Below are positions 39,720-50,454 of a stretch of DNA of 57,586 nt, piece by piece. The first letter of the stretch is position 1. Every line of letters begins with the position of its first letter. The notes beneath the pieces are model-generated. The model had not been told where the DNA came from and did no database searches. It saw only the letters and a list, made by a program, of their open reading frames with translations. The translations under genes were made by a program, and so were the position numbers. Source of the DNA: an uncultured SAR116 cluster alpha proteobacterium (lineage in GTDB: Bacteria; Pseudomonadota; Alphaproteobacteria; Puniceispirillales; Marisalimonadaceae); NCBI GenBank assembly GCA_902537945.1, contig CACBDG010000015.1, forward strand, positions 1 through 57,586. Reading direction: 5' to 3'.

Positions 39720-40282
39720 TTTTTTGCTTTATTATTTTTATGTGATATGAAAGAAATTATTTTTTCAACAATCTGATTTTGGTTAAGTTTATCTGTATTT
39801 AACTCATAGTGACAAAGGTTGTAAAAAATTTTCCTTTTTTGTAGAAGTTTATAAATAGCTTCTCTTGCATCTCCTTTTATCATTGGTCTTTTTGATCCAT
39901 CTCCAATTCTTTCAACTAAATTATCAATTGGGGTGTTGAGCCAAATCACATTTGTGTTATTGAATAATAGTACTCTAGTTTCTTTATCGTCATACGCGCC
40001 ACCACCTATACTAATAATTACCTTTTCGTTATTATCGTTAATTTGATAAACTAAATTTTTTATAGTTTCTTTCTCGATATTTCTAAAAAACAACTCGCCG
40101 TGTTTTTGAAACAATATTTTAATTGATGCTTTAAATTTTTTTTCAATAATGTTGTCTATATCATAAAAGTTGTATTTTAGATTATTTGCAACTAAACGCC
40201 CAAATTTTGATTTTCCTGTACCCATCATGCCAATCAATGTTATCTTGTCATAATAAGAATTTGTTTCTTTAATATTAAACAT
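39716..40282 (-). CDS. aroK: Shikimate kinase
   Basis: 188 residues. Walker A is GMMGTGKSKFGR; the shikimate-binding Asp is in FYDIDNIIE with RNIEKETI (Arg) after it, GGGAYDD follows, and KRPMIKGD is the lid region. It phosphorylates shikimate with ATP. It is followed by aroB and is divergent from the small membrane protein gene. Confidence 0.95.
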   Translation of the reverse strand: MFNIKETNSYYDKITLIGMMGTGKSKFGRLVANNLKYNFYDIDNIIEKKFKASIKILFQKHGELFFRNIEKETIKNLVYQINDNNEKVIISIGGGAYDDKETRVLLFNNTNVIWLNTPIDNLVERIGDGSKRPMIKGDAREAIYKLLQKRKIFYNLCHYELNTDKLNQNQIVEKIISFISHKNNKAKK

Positions 40283-40334
40283 TAATATAAATTATCACAT
40301 TAATTTTTTATATACATCATATTTTTAGAAACTT

Positions 40335-40363
40335 TTGAAAATTTATGCTAAATAAATTATTAA
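40335..40363 (+). promoter_or_regulatory. Possible promoter of the small-protein/xerD/accA run
   Basis: TTGAAA (40335-40340) and TATTAA (40358-40363) are 17 bases apart in the 138-base divergent gap, about 55 bases before the first ATG (40421). Confidence 0.42.
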
Positions 40364-40420
40364 AAAAATAGTCTTAAACTCGCCATATTTTTTAATTAAT
40401 AATGATTTGTAAGGATTGAG

Positions 40421-40561
40421 ATGAAAAATTATAAATTTTATTTAATTATATTAAGTTTATCTTTGTTAGTTGGATTTTTATTGGTGACTTATTTAGACAT
40501 GCCAGCCCCAGATAAATTAGAAACTAAGATTTTAGATGTTAATGATGATCAAGTTAAATAA
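40421..40561 (+). CDS. Small single-span membrane protein (46 residues)
   Basis: ATG 40421 is preceded by AAGGATTGAG, a good ribosome-binding site. The protein has a basic start, one membrane helix (residues 6-25, FYLIILSLSLLVGFLLVTYL), then DMPAPDKLETKILDVNDDQVK. The helix followed by D-x-P-x-P is a pattern I recall from short uncharacterised proteins upstream of recombinase genes in other Alphaproteobacteria. Its end overlaps the next gene's start by 26 bases. Function unknown; it may be a small periplasmic-facing accessory of the protein that follows. Confidence 0.72.
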   Translation: MKNYKFYLIILSLSLLVGFLLVTYLDMPAPDKLETKILDVNDDQVK

Positions 40562-42230
40562 TTACAATTTTTTAAAGAAATTAATTATCCAAATATTTTT
40601 AAAAAATATTTGTTTTTTCTTTTTGTTTTGTCAAAACTTTGCTTACTCACAAATTAATGAAAATCATAAAGAAACTTTATCAAACAAAAAAACTATTAAT
40701 GTTGAGGTGAGTCAATTAGCAAAACCATCTTTAGGGTCTCTTGGGGTAAATACACAAGTAAATACTCTAATGGGTCTTAACATTTGGGAAAACATGAAAG
40801 CAGAAGAAATTATTGAACATTTAAATTATCTTCCCGATATTTTAGCTAGTAAAAATTTGCAATTTTTTTTAAATGATCTTTACCTCAGCACCTCTATACC
40901 ACCAAGAGGTAAATCAAATGAAATTTTAAAATTTTTAGAAACTAGACTGTTTAAAATTAAGAATAGTGGGCAAAGCAAAAATTTATATAAATTAGTTTCT
41001 CAACTCCCAAACGGTGAAAGGTGGGAAATATGGAGAAGATGGCAGGTCGAGTATGAGTTAATTACTCGTAAAGATAAAAAAGCTTGTGAGTTTATAAATG
41101 AAAAATCAAAAATTAATTTTCAAAATTTTTGGCAAATGGCACGTATTTTTTGTCTATCTATAGAAGGAAAAAGAGATCAATCAGAATTCATTCTAGATTT
41201 AGTAAAATCCAGAGGTTTCACAGATAATATTTTTGAAGATTTGTTTCATCTAATTTACAATTCAAATCGCAACTTAAATTTTGAAAATAAAAAAAACCAA
41301 ATACAACCTTTGCATTTAGTAATGATGGATACCCTAAAAATTCCTATAAAAGCTAATTATGTTGCTCATCTTGGGAGTGAATATACAGATGCTTTATTGT
41401 CCCTTAATTATTTAACATCAAAGGCTAGATCTTTTCTTCTTGATAAAAAAATAAATTATAGTTTTGTCTCCGTTGATCAAATAATTGAGAATTACAAATC
41501 TGTAGCAGATGGTGTTATTGACTTTGAAAAAGCTTATTCAAATTTTATTAGTGAAGCTAATGGATACAACAGAGCTAATGTTTGGCTAAGCATAATAAAT
41601 ATAAAAGATGAGATAAAAAAAGCTAATTCGATATTAAATATAATAAAATCTGAGACAAATAACGGAAGATTTAATGATGTTATTGATTTATATTTGTCTA
41701 TTCTAAAATCTATTGACAATTCGTCCCTTACTCAAGAATTAAATGAAACTATTGAAAAATTAAAAGTATTATCCAATCCTGGATTGTACCCTAATAATAA
41801 TTTCGCAAATATTATTTTATTAGTAGAAGGTAAACCGTGGGACTTGAATTTAATCTTGAAAGAAAAAGCGTGGCCTTTAATACCAATTATTGAAAAAGCT
41901 GGCATGGTTGAACCAAGTTCAATAAGTTGGTTAAATCAATTAAATAATTTAAAAGAAGATGATTTGAAAGAAGGCAATTATTTGAAATGGGAAAGTAGTT
42001 ATAGCTTGAAAAGATTTCTACTAATTAACTCTATTAAAGAAGCAGCAAACAGTAAAAACAAAGCACTAACCGTTTTATTGACTGCTCGATTAATAGGAGA
42101 TAATCCATTAGTAGACTTTGATTTGAATAGTTTAATTATAATCAGGTCTGCTTTAAAGCAAATTGGCTTAGTAAATTTAGCTAATAGAATTACACAAGAA
42201 ATAATGACTTCCAAACTTATAAATTTGTAA
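40536..42230 (+). CDS. Uncharacterised exported protein, 564 residues
   Basis: I do not recognise a named domain. The start at ATG 40536 (or 40542/40545) overlaps the preceding small gene, implying coupling. A signal peptide is likely within the first 38 residues (FLKNICFFFLFCQNFAYSQ). The rest is helical in character, with patterns suggesting helical repeats (many L/I-x2-L/I spacings), such as LNYLPDILASKNLQFFLNDLY, GERWEIWRRWQVE and later NKALTVLLTARLIGD. It lies directly before xerD and accA. Probably periplasmic or outer-membrane associated. Confidence 0.75.
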   Translation: MLMMIKLNNYNFLKKLIIQIFLKNICFFFLFCQNFAYSQINENHKETLSNKKTINVEVSQLAKPSLGSLGVNTQVNTLMGLNIWENMKAEEIIEHLNYLPDILASKNLQFFLNDLYLSTSIPPRGKSNEILKFLETRLFKIKNSGQSKNLYKLVSQLPNGERWEIWRRWQVEYELITRKDKKACEFINEKSKINFQNFWQMARIFCLSIEGKRDQSEFILDLVKSRGFTDNIFEDLFHLIYNSNRNLNFENKKNQIQPLHLVMMDTLKIPIKANYVAHLGSEYTDALLSLNYLTSKARSFLLDKKINYSFVSVDQIIENYKSVADGVIDFEKAYSNFISEANGYNRANVWLSIINIKDEIKKANSILNIIKSETNNGRFNDVIDLYLSILKSIDNSSLTQELNETIEKLKVLSNPGLYPNNNFANIILLVEGKPWDLNLILKEKAWPLIPIIEKAGMVEPSSISWLNQLNNLKEDDLKEGNYLKWESSYSLKRFLLINSIKEAANSKNKALTVLLTARLIGDNPLVDFDLNSLIIIRSALKQIGLVNLANRITQEIMTSKLINL

Positions 42231-42239
42231 AGTTTATCC

Positions 42240-43217
42240 ATGAAAAAAATTAACGAAAAAATTACTATATTTATTGATAGAATGATAGAAATTATAAGCT
42301 TAGAAAAAGGATTATCTCAAAATACTAAAATTGCTTATAAAAAAGATATAAAAATTGCTTTTTATTGGTTAAAAAAAAATAAAATAGATATTTTAACTGC
42401 AAGTGAACAAAACTTTCGAGACTTATTCTCATTTATGCAAAGAAAAAATTATAAAACTAGTACTTTAAGTAGGAAGTTGTCGTCTTTAAAGCAATTTTAT
42501 CAAATTCTTAAAGAAGAAAATTACATTGAGATTAACCCACTAAACAATCTAGAAAGAATCAAACAGATAAAAAATTTACCTAAATCATTATCAGAAGAAT
42601 ATTTAATTCTTCTGTTAAAAAAAGCAAAAACTAATTTTGAAAATGCAGATAAAAATAATACAATAAAAAAAATGAAAAGCTTACGGATTTTTACTATTTT
42701 AGAAATTTTGTACTCTACAGGAATGAGAATCTCGGAGCTTATTAGCCTTCCTTTATCAGATTTCATTAAGATTAATGACCTTTTGCAGATAAAAGGTAAA
42801 GGTGGTGTTTACAGGTATGTTGCATTTAATAAAGAAGCCAAAAATGTTATAGAAAATTGGTTGTCATATAGATCTTCCATTGAAAGATTTATTAATAATA
42901 AACATTTGTTCCCTGGTAACAGAGGTATTGGGTATATTTCTCGTCAATCAATTAATAATGATTTAAATGAATTATCTAAAAGTTTGAATATCGGTGATAT
43001 AAAAGTATCTCCACATCAAATTAGGCACAGTTTTGCCACTCACTTACTTAATCGAGGAGCTGATTTAAGATCTCTTCAAAAATTTTTAGGTCATGCTGAT
43101 ATTAGCACTACTGAAATATATACTGAAGTTCAATCTAAAAGGTTATCTGGATTAATTAAAGATATTCATCCCTTAAATAAAATTGATATTAATAACAAAG
43201 AGAGTCTTAAAACATGA
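42240..43217 (+). CDS. xerD: Tyrosine recombinase XerD
   Basis: 325 residues. The N-terminal SAM-like core-binding domain includes [13 protein letters not shown] and [15 protein letters not shown]. The catalytic domain has Arg in STGMRISEL, Lys in [44 protein letters not shown] and the nucleophilic Tyr in EIYTEV. It resolves chromosome dimers at dif with XerC. Position before accA fits alphaproteobacterial xerD; distinguishing XerC from XerD rests on context. It overlaps accA by 4 bases. Confidence 0.9.
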   Translation: MKKINEKITIFIDRMIEIISLEKGLSQNTKIAYKKDIKIAFYWLKKNKIDILTASEQNFRDLFSFMQRKNYKTSTLSRKLSSLKQFYQILKEENYIEINPLNNLERIKQIKNLPKSLSEEYLILLLKKAKTNFENADKNNTIKKMKSLRIFTILEILYSTGMRISELISLPLSDFIKINDLLQIKGKGGVYRYVAFNKEAKNVIENWLSYRSSIERFINNKHLFPGNRGIGYISRQSINNDLNELSKSLNIGDIKVSPHQIRHSFATHLLNRGADLRSLQKFLGHADISTTEIYTEVQSKRLSGLIKDIHPLNKIDINNKESLKT

Positions 43218-44158
43218 TAAAACATTTTCTAGCATTTGAAAAACAAATTGCAGATCTTGAAGGAAAAATAGAAGAGTTACGACATTTGTCATCTAATACT
43301 GACATAAATATTGCTGAAGAAATTGGCAAATTACAAGTATCTGTTTCTGAAAAATTAAAGTCAACTTACTCACAACTTAATGCTTGGCAAAAAGTTTTAG
43401 TTTCCAGGCATCCTGAAAGACCTCATTTTCAAGATATTGTTAAAACTTTATTTGATAATTATATCCCTTTGTCAGGGGATAGAAATTTTTCTGATGATAA
43501 TGCGCTTACTGGAGGTATAGCTTTTTTTAGAGGTAATAGTATTTTTGCGATAGGCATTGATAAAGGAAAAAATACTGAGGATAGAGTTGTTAAAAATTTT
43601 GGTATGGCTAGACCTGAAGGTTATAGAAAAGCTGAAAGATTAATGGAATTGGCAAATAAGTTTTCTATTCCAGTAATTATGTTTGTTGATACCGCAGGTG
43701 CATATCCTGGAAAAGGTGCTGAACAAAGAGGTCAAGCTGAAGCTATTGCAAGATGTATTCAGAAGAGTCTAGAAATCACAGTTCCCTCTATTTCAGTAAT
43801 TACGGGTGAGGGTGGTTCAGGAGGTGCCGTGGCTTTAGCTATTGCTAATTACACATTAATGTTAGAGCATGCAGTTTATTCTGTAATATCTCCAGAGGGC
43901 TGTTCATCAATTTTGTGGAGAAGTAAGGAGAATGCAGAGCAAGCTGCTGAGGCTTTAAAATTAACTGCACAAGATATGGAGAAATTTAAAATTATCGATG
44001 AGATAATTCCAGAGCCTATAGGAGGTGCTCATAGGGATCCAACTATTGCTATTAATAGCATTGGGGATGTTTTAGAGAAAAAACTCAAAGAACTATCAAC
44101 ACTTAGTAAAGAAGAATTAGTTCGATTAAAAGAAAAAAAATATTTAGAAATTGGTTGA
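43214..44158 (+). CDS. accA: Acetyl-CoA carboxylase carboxyltransferase subunit alpha
   Basis: 314 residues. An N-terminal coiled region ([18 protein letters not shown]), [55 protein letters not shown] and the oxyanion-forming [14 protein letters not shown] are diagnostic. It moves the carboxyl group from biotin to acetyl-CoA with AccD. Its end overlaps the convergent nitrilase gene by 15 bases. Confidence 0.97.
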   Translation: MIKHFLAFEKQIADLEGKIEELRHLSSNTDINIAEEIGKLQVSVSEKLKSTYSQLNAWQKVLVSRHPERPHFQDIVKTLFDNYIPLSGDRNFSDDNALTGGIAFFRGNSIFAIGIDKGKNTEDRVVKNFGMARPEGYRKAERLMELANKFSIPVIMFVDTAGAYPGKGAEQRGQAEAIARCIQKSLEITVPSISVITGEGGSGGAVALAIANYTLMLEHAVYSVISPEGCSSILWRSKENAEQAAEALKLTAQDMEKFKIIDEIIPEPIGGAHRDPTIAINSIGDVLEKKLKELSTLSKEELVRLKEKKYLEIG

Positions 44159-44974
44159 ATACATTTTTTTTGAATTCAAAGCAGGTATTGCTTTTCTAGC
44201 AATAACCACTTCATTTAGGTTAATTTTAGCATAAATTATACCAACTTTCTTTTTAGCATCTCTCAAAATTTCTCCCCATGGTGAAATAATTAAAGAATGT
44301 CCATAACTTATCCTTCCACATTGATGAATGCCAGTTTGAGCTGGAGCTATAATGTACGATCCAGTTTCTATGGCTCTTGCCTTTAACAATGTATGCCAAT
44401 GAAATGGGCCAGTAACATTTGAAAATGCAGAAGGAACAACTATTATTTCAGCACCGTTTAATGCTAAGTCGTGATATAAATTTGGAAATCTAACATCATA
44501 GCATATTGTCATACCAATATTGATTTTATTTTTTTTAATTGTCGCAATTACTGCTTTATCACCACATAAGTATGTTTCAGATTCTCTATAAATATCCCCA
44601 TTTGGAAGATTTACATCATAAAGATGAATTTTATCATATTTATATAAAACATCCCCTTTAGGACCAACTAAAAAAGACCTGTTTACTAATTTATTCCCTG
44701 ATTTTATTGGCAATGAACCAATCAAAACGAAAATAGAATTAGATTTTGCTACCTCTTTTAAAGATTGAAGGCTTATATTTTCATCTTCATGTTTTGCCAA
44801 TTTTTTTGTTAAAAAAGGATTTTCCTGAAGAGAAGTAGCACATTCTGGAAGGGCTATTACTTCAACTCCTGCTTCTAAAGCTTTTTCAATTAACCTCTTT
44901 ATTTTTTTTAATGTAATCAATTCATCTTTTGTTGATGTATATTGAAGGCATGCAATTGAAAGGTAACGATCCAT
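44144..44974 (-). CDS. Carbon-nitrogen hydrolase (Nit/nitrilase superfamily)
   Basis: 276 residues. The Glu-Lys-Cys triad is visible: Glu in VIALPECATSL, Lys in YDKIHLYDV, Cys in GMTICYDVRFPNLY. RARAIETGSYIIAPAQTG follows. This matches the Nit1/deaminated-glutathione amidase branch often next to grxC in Alphaproteobacteria, a metabolite-repair enzyme; substrate assignment is by similarity. It follows grxC with one base between. Confidence 0.9.
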   Translation of the reverse strand: MDRYLSIACLQYTSTKDELITLKKIKRLIEKALEAGVEVIALPECATSLQENPFLTKKLAKHEDENISLQSLKEVAKSNSIFVLIGSLPIKSGNKLVNRSFLVGPKGDVLYKYDKIHLYDVNLPNGDIYRESETYLCGDKAVIATIKKNKINIGMTICYDVRFPNLYHDLALNGAEIIVVPSAFSNVTGPFHWHTLLKARAIETGSYIIAPAQTGIHQCGRISYGHSLIISPWGEILRDAKKKVGIIYAKINLNEVVIARKAIPALNSKKMYSTNF

Positions 44975-44975
44975 A

Positions 44976-45233
44976 TTAGTTTTTGAAAATTTCTAAGCCG
45001 TTTTCTTCTTCTAATTTAAATAAATCATCACATCCACCAACATGATTATTTTTATAGAATATTTGTGGGACGGTATTGGCTCCATTTGATTTTTTTATCA
45101 TTTCTTTTCTCTTTTCAAAATCTAAATCAATATCTATTTCTCTAAATGGAATGTTTTTTCTTTTTAATAGAGATTTAGCACTATGACAAAAACCACATAA
45201 GGAACTAGTATATATAACAATATTTACACTCAT
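44976..45233 (-). CDS. grxC: Glutaredoxin 3
   Basis: 85 residues. The active-site motif is SLCGFCHSAK (C-G-F-C, dithiol type), then cis-Pro in ANTVPQIFYKNNHVGGCDDL. It reduces disulfides and glutathione mixed disulfides with glutathione. Part of an argJ-mutT-grxC-nitrilase run. Confidence 0.95.
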   Translation of the reverse strand: MSVNIVIYTSSLCGFCHSAKSLLKRKNIPFREIDIDLDFEKRKEMIKKSNGANTVPQIFYKNNHVGGCDDLFKLEEENGLEIFKN

Positions 45234-45252
45234 TAATACCTCTTTGAATTAA

Positions 45253-45669
45253 TTATAATAAGTCTTGAATACAATAAATCAATGAATTATCAGCTGGAGG
45301 CATTTTATATTTTCTAAGCATATTTGGCTTGACCCACTTAAGCTCATTTTTCTCCATAGATTTTGGTTCTCCTTCCCATCTTCTACAAACATATAAAAGT
45401 AATAATAATTGAAATTCTTTGTAATTAAATTCACTAAAAGATAAAGGGGCAATACATTTATTATTTATATCAATGTTAAGTTCTTCTTTGATTTCCCTCA
45501 CAAGAGCATTTTGTGGTGTTTCTCCAGTTTCAATTTTCCCCCCTGGAAATTCCCAAAAGCCACCCAAATGTTTGTTCATTGGCCTTTTTGATAATAAAAT
45601 TTCATTAAAATTATTGATTAACGCAATTGAAACAACTATCTTCAAATTTTTAGGATCTATAATCGGCAT
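45253..45669 (-). CDS. mutT: MutT-type Nudix hydrolase (8-oxo-dGTP diphosphatase)
   Basis: 138 residues. The Nudix box reads GGKIETGETPQNALVREIKE followed by EL, fitting GX5EX7REUXEE. KRPMNKHLGGFWEFPGGK is typical of MutT. It clears oxidised nucleotides such as 8-oxo-dGTP. Its start overlaps the end of argJ by 20 bases. Confidence 0.92.
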   Translation of the reverse strand: MPIIDPKNLKIVVSIALINNFNEILLSKRPMNKHLGGFWEFPGGKIETGETPQNALVREIKEELNIDINNKCIAPLSFSEFNYKEFQLLLLLYVCRRWEGEPKSMEKNELKWVKPNMLRKYKMPPADNSLIYCIQDLL

Positions 45670-46870
45670 TTATTTCTATATATTTATGAGTTAAGTCACA
45701 TGTATATACAGTTGCATTTGATTTACCTACCCCTACGTCAATACCAAGAAAAATATTGGTTTTTTTTAAATGTTCTGTTGCACGTGTTTCTGAATAATTT
45801 TCATAGACCATGCCGTTTTTTGTTACAAGTTCATTGCCTATATAAATTCTAATTTTATCTCTCTCAGCTCGTTGACCTGATTTTCCAATTGCCATGATAA
45901 TTCTGCCCCAATTAGCATCTTCTCCAGCAATTGCAGTTTTAACTAAGGGTGAATTAGCGATAGAAAATGCTATAATTTTTGCTGATTTTTTTGAAGTGGC
46001 CCCCGTTACTTTTATAGTAATAAATTTTGATGCACCCTCTCCATCTTGAACAATCAATTTAGCAAGTTCTAACATAAGGCTAGTTAAATTTGTTTTAAAC
46101 TCACTTAAACGGGGATCAGTATACTGATTAATAGGTTTATGTTTTGCTTTTTTTGTAGAAACTAACAAAACAGTATCACTTGTAGATGTGTCACTATCTA
46201 CAGTAATTGAATTAAAACTTTGTTCATTGCTAGACAAGATTAGTTTTTGAAGTATTTGTGATGATAAATTCGCGTTAGTAAAAATAAAACCTAACATTGT
46301 AGACATATTTGGAGCAATCATTCCTGACCCTTTAGCAATTCCTACAATTTCAATTTCAGCATTATCAATTTTACAAATTCTTCTACTAACTTTTGTAAAT
46401 GTATCAGTCGTTTTTATAGCAGTTGCGGCTCTTTCCCAATCTGGAATATTAAATGGAGACATCATATTAATGCTTTTTATAATTGTCTCAGCTTCTAATT
46501 GCTCCCCAATAACACCAGTAGAGGCAGTATATATCTGATTAATATTACAATTTAATTTTGTTGAAAGATATTTTGAAATCTTTAACACTGTTTGCTCCCC
46601 TAACTTACCGGTAAATGCATTTGCGTTACCTGAATTCACTAAGATTGCTCTAGCAGTTGGCTCTTTCGAGGCTTTAATATTTTGTTTACATTGATTTACA
46701 GAAGCACTTGAGGTTAAGGATTGAGTAAAAACTCCAGCAATAGAAGAGTTTTTTTCGAGTTCTATCAAGAGTAGATCTTCTTCGTTACCTTTGGTCTTTT
46801 TTATACCTGAAAATATTGTTGAAATCTTAATATCTTCAAGCAATGAATTTTTGATTAAACTTTTGTTCAT
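45650..46870 (-). CDS. argJ: Glutamate N-acetyltransferase/amino-acid acetyltransferase
   Basis: 406 residues. GIAKGSGMIAPNMSTMLGFIFTNA contains the self-cleavage Thr that splits the precursor into alpha and beta chains (Ser rather than the common Ala precedes it). VDSDTSTSDT, VQDGEGASKFITI, GEDANWGRIIMAIG and the C-terminal YTCDLTHKYIEINADYRS are typical. It recycles the acetyl group from acetylornithine to glutamate in arginine synthesis, complementing argH in this window. Confidence 0.96.
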   Translation of the reverse strand: MNKSLIKNSLLEDIKISTIFSGIKKTKGNEEDLLLIELEKNSSIAGVFTQSLTSSASVNQCKQNIKASKEPTARAILVNSGNANAFTGKLGEQTVLKISKYLSTKLNCNINQIYTASTGVIGEQLEAETIIKSINMMSPFNIPDWERAATAIKTTDTFTKVSRRICKIDNAEIEIVGIAKGSGMIAPNMSTMLGFIFTNANLSSQILQKLILSSNEQSFNSITVDSDTSTSDTVLLVSTKKAKHKPINQYTDPRLSEFKTNLTSLMLELAKLIVQDGEGASKFITIKVTGATSKKSAKIIAFSIANSPLVKTAIAGEDANWGRIIMAIGKSGQRAERDKIRIYIGNELVTKNGMVYENYSETRATEHLKKTNIFLGIDVGVGKSNATVYTCDLTHKYIEINADYRS

Positions 46871-46889
46871 GACTCAATTATAATTGACA

Positions 46890-47729
46890 TTAATTATTAA
46901 TTTCTTCTGCAACTTTTTCAAAGTCAAAAATTATTATTTTTTGATTATTTCTTATTTCTTTTTCAAGATTAGACAAAGAGTTTTGCTTTATCTTTTCAAT
47001 AATTTTTTTCTTTATTTCGTTTAATCTTTTAGGTTTAGAATCTCTGGTATCATTTAACATTATGATATGATATCCAAATCGAGTTTTAACAGGCTTTTTT
47101 GTAACCATTCCTTTTTTTAATTTAAATGTTGCTTTTTCAAACTCTTTTACCATTTGTCCAGATCTAAACCACCCTAAATTACCTCCATTTTGTTTTGTGG
47201 GCCCAATAGAATAAGTTTTTGCAAATTTTGAAAATTGAGACTTATCTTTTATTTTTTTTATAATCTGTAATGCTTCATCTTCTTTCTTTACTAAAATGTG
47301 GCTGGCATTATATTCTTTGGAAGATTTGAAATTTTCAAGATACTTGTTATAAAAATTTTGAATATTTTTTTCAGTTGTTTTTTTATCAAGAAAATTTTTT
47401 AGCCAGTATTTTGCCATTATTTGATTTTTGTTTTTTTTCAAAAGCTCAATAATTTTTTTGTTTTGATCTAACTTTTCTTTGTAAGCAAGTTCAGTAACTA
47501 AATGTTGATTAATCAGTTCATTCACAATATTTGGATAAATTTCAGAAAGAGACTTTTCTTTTATATTTTTTGGTAAATTATTCGCTGCATTTAGTACATC
47601 TTGTGCTGTTATAATATGATCGTTAATTTTTGCTACAATAACTTTATTAGGTTCTTTCGCAGTAGCATAAGTAAAATTAAATATTAATATAAGGTTGATA
47701 AAAATAAAAAATATTTTAAAACAAGACAT
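46890..47729 (-). CDS. Parvulin-type peptidyl-prolyl isomerase (PpiC/SurA-like)
   Basis: 279 residues from ATG 47729 (a TTGGAAT Shine-Dalgarno lies 8 or so bases upstream). A signal peptide (residues 1-23 or so, FFIFINLILIFNFTYA) is followed by a SurA-like N-terminal helical region (VIVAKINDHIITAQDVLNAA) and one parvulin domain at about 140-235: ASHILVKKEDEALQII, FAKTYSIGPTKQNGGNLGWF, VKTRFGYHIIMLND. It should be a periplasmic folding helper. Divergent from secA, a common alphaproteobacterial arrangement. Confidence 0.9.
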   Translation of the reverse strand: MSCFKIFFIFINLILIFNFTYATAKEPNKVIVAKINDHIITAQDVLNAANNLPKNIKEKSLSEIYPNIVNELINQHLVTELAYKEKLDQNKKIIELLKKNKNQIMAKYWLKNFLDKKTTEKNIQNFYNKYLENFKSSKEYNASHILVKKEDEALQIIKKIKDKSQFSKFAKTYSIGPTKQNGGNLGWFRSGQMVKEFEKATFKLKKGMVTKKPVKTRFGYHIIMLNDTRDSKPKRLNEIKKKIIEKIKQNSLSNLEKEIRNNQKIIIFDFEKVAEEINN

Positions 47730-47855
47730 TTTGGTATATTCCAATTATAATTCTATTTTTTACAGTTTTTTTTTAATCAATACAAGGTATGATCTTTTAT
47801 ATTTATTTTTCATAGATTTTTAGAGTATTTCTGTGAATAGATGGAGCGCTTTTTT

Positions 47856-50450
47856 ATGTTAAACAAACTTACCTCTAAGTTTTTTGGGACGTCTAATGAG
47901 AGACAAATAAAAAAATATAAACCTATAATTGAACATATTAATAAGTTAGAAAATGATTTCAGTCGTCTGTCAGATGAACAATTAAAATTAAAAACAAAAA
48001 ATTTTAGAGAAAGATTATCAAAAGATGAAAATTTAAAAAGTATTTTACCAGAAGCATTTGCAACTGTAAGAGAGGCATCAAAAAGAACTCTCAAACAAAG
48101 ACATTTTGATGTTCAATTGATGGGTGGTTTAGTTCTTCATGAAGGTAAGATAGCTGAGATGAAAACTGGTGAAGGTAAAACTTTAGTTGCAACTTTGGCA
48201 TGTTATTTAAATGCTTTAGAAGAAAAAGGTGTTCATGTAGTTACTGTGAATGATTATTTAGCTAAAAGAGATTCAGAATGGATGGGGCAAATATATCATT
48301 TTTTGGGGATGACAGTTGGCTGTGTTGTCTCAGAAATGAATGACGACCAAAGAAGAATTGCTTATAATAATGACATCACTTATGGGACGAATAATGAATT
48401 TGGATTTGATTATCTTCGTGACAATATGAAATATAATTTAGATGACATGGTTCAGCGTCCATTTAATTTTGCAATTGTCGATGAAGTTGATTCCATATTA
48501 ATTGATGAAGCTAGAACCCCTCTTATTATCTCCGGCCAATCTGAAGATTCTTCGATTTTGTACAAATCTATTGATAAATTTATCCCATTATTAAATGAGG
48601 AAGATTATGAACTAGATGAAAAGCAGAGGACTTGTAATCTTACTGATAGTGGAATCATGAATATAGAAAAGGCACTGCAAGAAGATCATATTATTAAGGA
48701 TGGAAATTTATTTGATGTTAAAAATATCTCATTATTACATCATATTAATCAAGCTTTGAGAGCCCACAAATTATTTAAAAAGAATACGCATTATATGGTC
48801 AAAAACGATAATGTTATAATCATTGATGAGTTTACTGGACGCGCAATGGAAGGTAGACGGTTTGGAGAAGGTCAACATCAAGCTATTGAGGCAAAAGAGA
48901 GGGTTTCTATACAGCCAGAAAATCAAACCTTAGCTAGTGTAACTTTTCAAAATTATTTTAGAATGTATCCTAAACTAGCTGGGATGACAGGTACAGCTCT
49001 AACGGAAGAAGGAGAATTTTCAGAAATTTATAACCTTGAAGTAATAGAAATTCCTACAAATTTAAAAATTGCTAGGGTAGACAATAATGATGAAATCTTC
49101 AAAACGAATGAAGAAAGAGATGAGGCAGTAATAAAATTAATAGATGATTGCCAAATAAATAATCAACCGGTTTTGGTTGGAACAGTTTCAATTGAAAAAT
49201 CAGAAATTTTATCGAAGTTATTAAAAGAAAAAAAAATTAAACATGAAGTTTTAAACGCAAAATTTCATCAACAAGAGGCTCAAATTATTGGATATGCAGG
49301 ATTACCTGGAGCAGTTACAATTGCTACTAATATGGCTGGTAGAGGTACTGACATTCAATTGGGTGGAAATTTTGAAATAAGACAAGAAAATGAAATAAAA
49401 AGTTCTTCCAATGATGAAAAAGCAGTGCGTGATTTAAAATTTGATATTGAGGAGAAGAAAAAAATAGCCCTTGCTGCTGGTGGTTTATACGTCATAGGAA
49501 CTGAGCGTCATGAAAGTAGAAGAATTGATAATCAACTTAGGGGAAGGACAGGAAGACAAGGGGATCCTGGAAGATCTAAGTTTTTACTATCTCTTCAAGA
49601 TGATTTAATGAGAATATTTGGATCAGACAGGTTAGAAACAATGTTAGGTAAACTTGGATTGGAAAAAGGTGAGGCTATAGTACACCCATGGATTAACAAG
49701 GCAGTTGAAAAAGCTCAAGCAAAAGTTGAGGCTCATAATTTTGAAATTAGAAAACAACTTTTAAAATTTGATGACGTTATGAACGATCAAAGAAAAGTAA
49801 TTTTTGATCAACGAAAAGAAATAATGAGATCTAATGACATTAGTGAAATGATTACAGATATGCGTCATGAAGTAATTGAATCAATAGTTTATAAATCTAT
49901 ACCTGATCAAAGCTATCATGATGAATGGGATACAGAAACGTTATCTACAGATGTAAAAAATTATCTAGGCATTACTGTACCAATTAAGCAATGGTTTAAA
50001 GAAGATGGTATTATTGAAAAAGAAATCATAAGCCGACTTACTGAGTTATCTAATAAACATATGGCAGAGCGAGCAGTTAATTTTGGTATTGATGTTTTTA
50101 GACATGCAGAAAAAACTTTACTGCTACAGGTTTTAGATCAAGGTTGGAAAGATCATTTACTTATGTTAGATCAAATGAGGCAATCCATAGGTTTGAGAGC
50201 TTATGCCCAAAAGGACCCATTAAATGAATATAAAAGAGAATCTTTTGAGCTTTTTGAAGGAATGCTTGATAAATTAAGAAAAACAATTACATCAGTGTTA
50301 GCCTTTATAGAAATACAACAAGAGGAAAAACTGCCAAAAGAAACTTACAATGAACTAAAACAGGTCCCAAATAAGAAAATTCCAAGAAACGCAATATGTC
50401 CTTTATGCGACTCTGGGAAAAAATATAAGCATTGCTGTGGTAAATATTAG
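47856..50450 (+). CDS. secA: Protein translocase ATPase SecA
   Basis: 864 residues from ATG 47856; GGAG (47843-47846) sits within the earlier in-frame ATG region at 47841, so the later ATG is the better start and gives the standard [11 protein letters not shown] opening. Walker A is [13 protein letters not shown], the DEAD-type motif is [20 protein letters not shown], with [12 protein letters not shown] and [23 protein letters not shown] in the second helicase half. The C-terminal zinc motif [15 protein letters not shown], which binds SecB and lipid, is intact. It drives preproteins through SecYEG. Confidence 0.98.
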   Translation: MLNKLTSKFFGTSNERQIKKYKPIIEHINKLENDFSRLSDEQLKLKTKNFRERLSKDENLKSILPEAFATVREASKRTLKQRHFDVQLMGGLVLHEGKIAEMKTGEGKTLVATLACYLNALEEKGVHVVTVNDYLAKRDSEWMGQIYHFLGMTVGCVVSEMNDDQRRIAYNNDITYGTNNEFGFDYLRDNMKYNLDDMVQRPFNFAIVDEVDSILIDEARTPLIISGQSEDSSILYKSIDKFIPLLNEEDYELDEKQRTCNLTDSGIMNIEKALQEDHIIKDGNLFDVKNISLLHHINQALRAHKLFKKNTHYMVKNDNVIIIDEFTGRAMEGRRFGEGQHQAIEAKERVSIQPENQTLASVTFQNYFRMYPKLAGMTGTALTEEGEFSEIYNLEVIEIPTNLKIARVDNNDEIFKTNEERDEAVIKLIDDCQINNQPVLVGTVSIEKSEILSKLLKEKKIKHEVLNAKFHQQEAQIIGYAGLPGAVTIATNMAGRGTDIQLGGNFEIRQENEIKSSSNDEKAVRDLKFDIEEKKKIALAAGGLYVIGTERHESRRIDNQLRGRTGRQGDPGRSKFLLSLQDDLMRIFGSDRLETMLGKLGLEKGEAIVHPWINKAVEKAQAKVEAHNFEIRKQLLKFDDVMNDQRKVIFDQRKEIMRSNDISEMITDMRHEVIESIVYKSIPDQSYHDEWDTETLSTDVKNYLGITVPIKQWFKEDGIIEKEIISRLTELSNKHMAERAVNFGIDVFRHAEKTLLLQVLDQGWKDHLLMLDQMRQSIGLRAYAQKDPLNEYKRESFELFEGMLDKLRKTITSVLAFIEIQQEEKLPKETYNELKQVPNKKIPRNAICPLCDSGKKYKHCCGKY

Positions 50451-50454
50451 GTAA

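Noticed and set aside
42240-43217. Integrase of an integrated element
   Set aside because: Flanked by housekeeping genes (accA, aroK) with no attachment-site repeats; length and motifs fit XerC/XerD.
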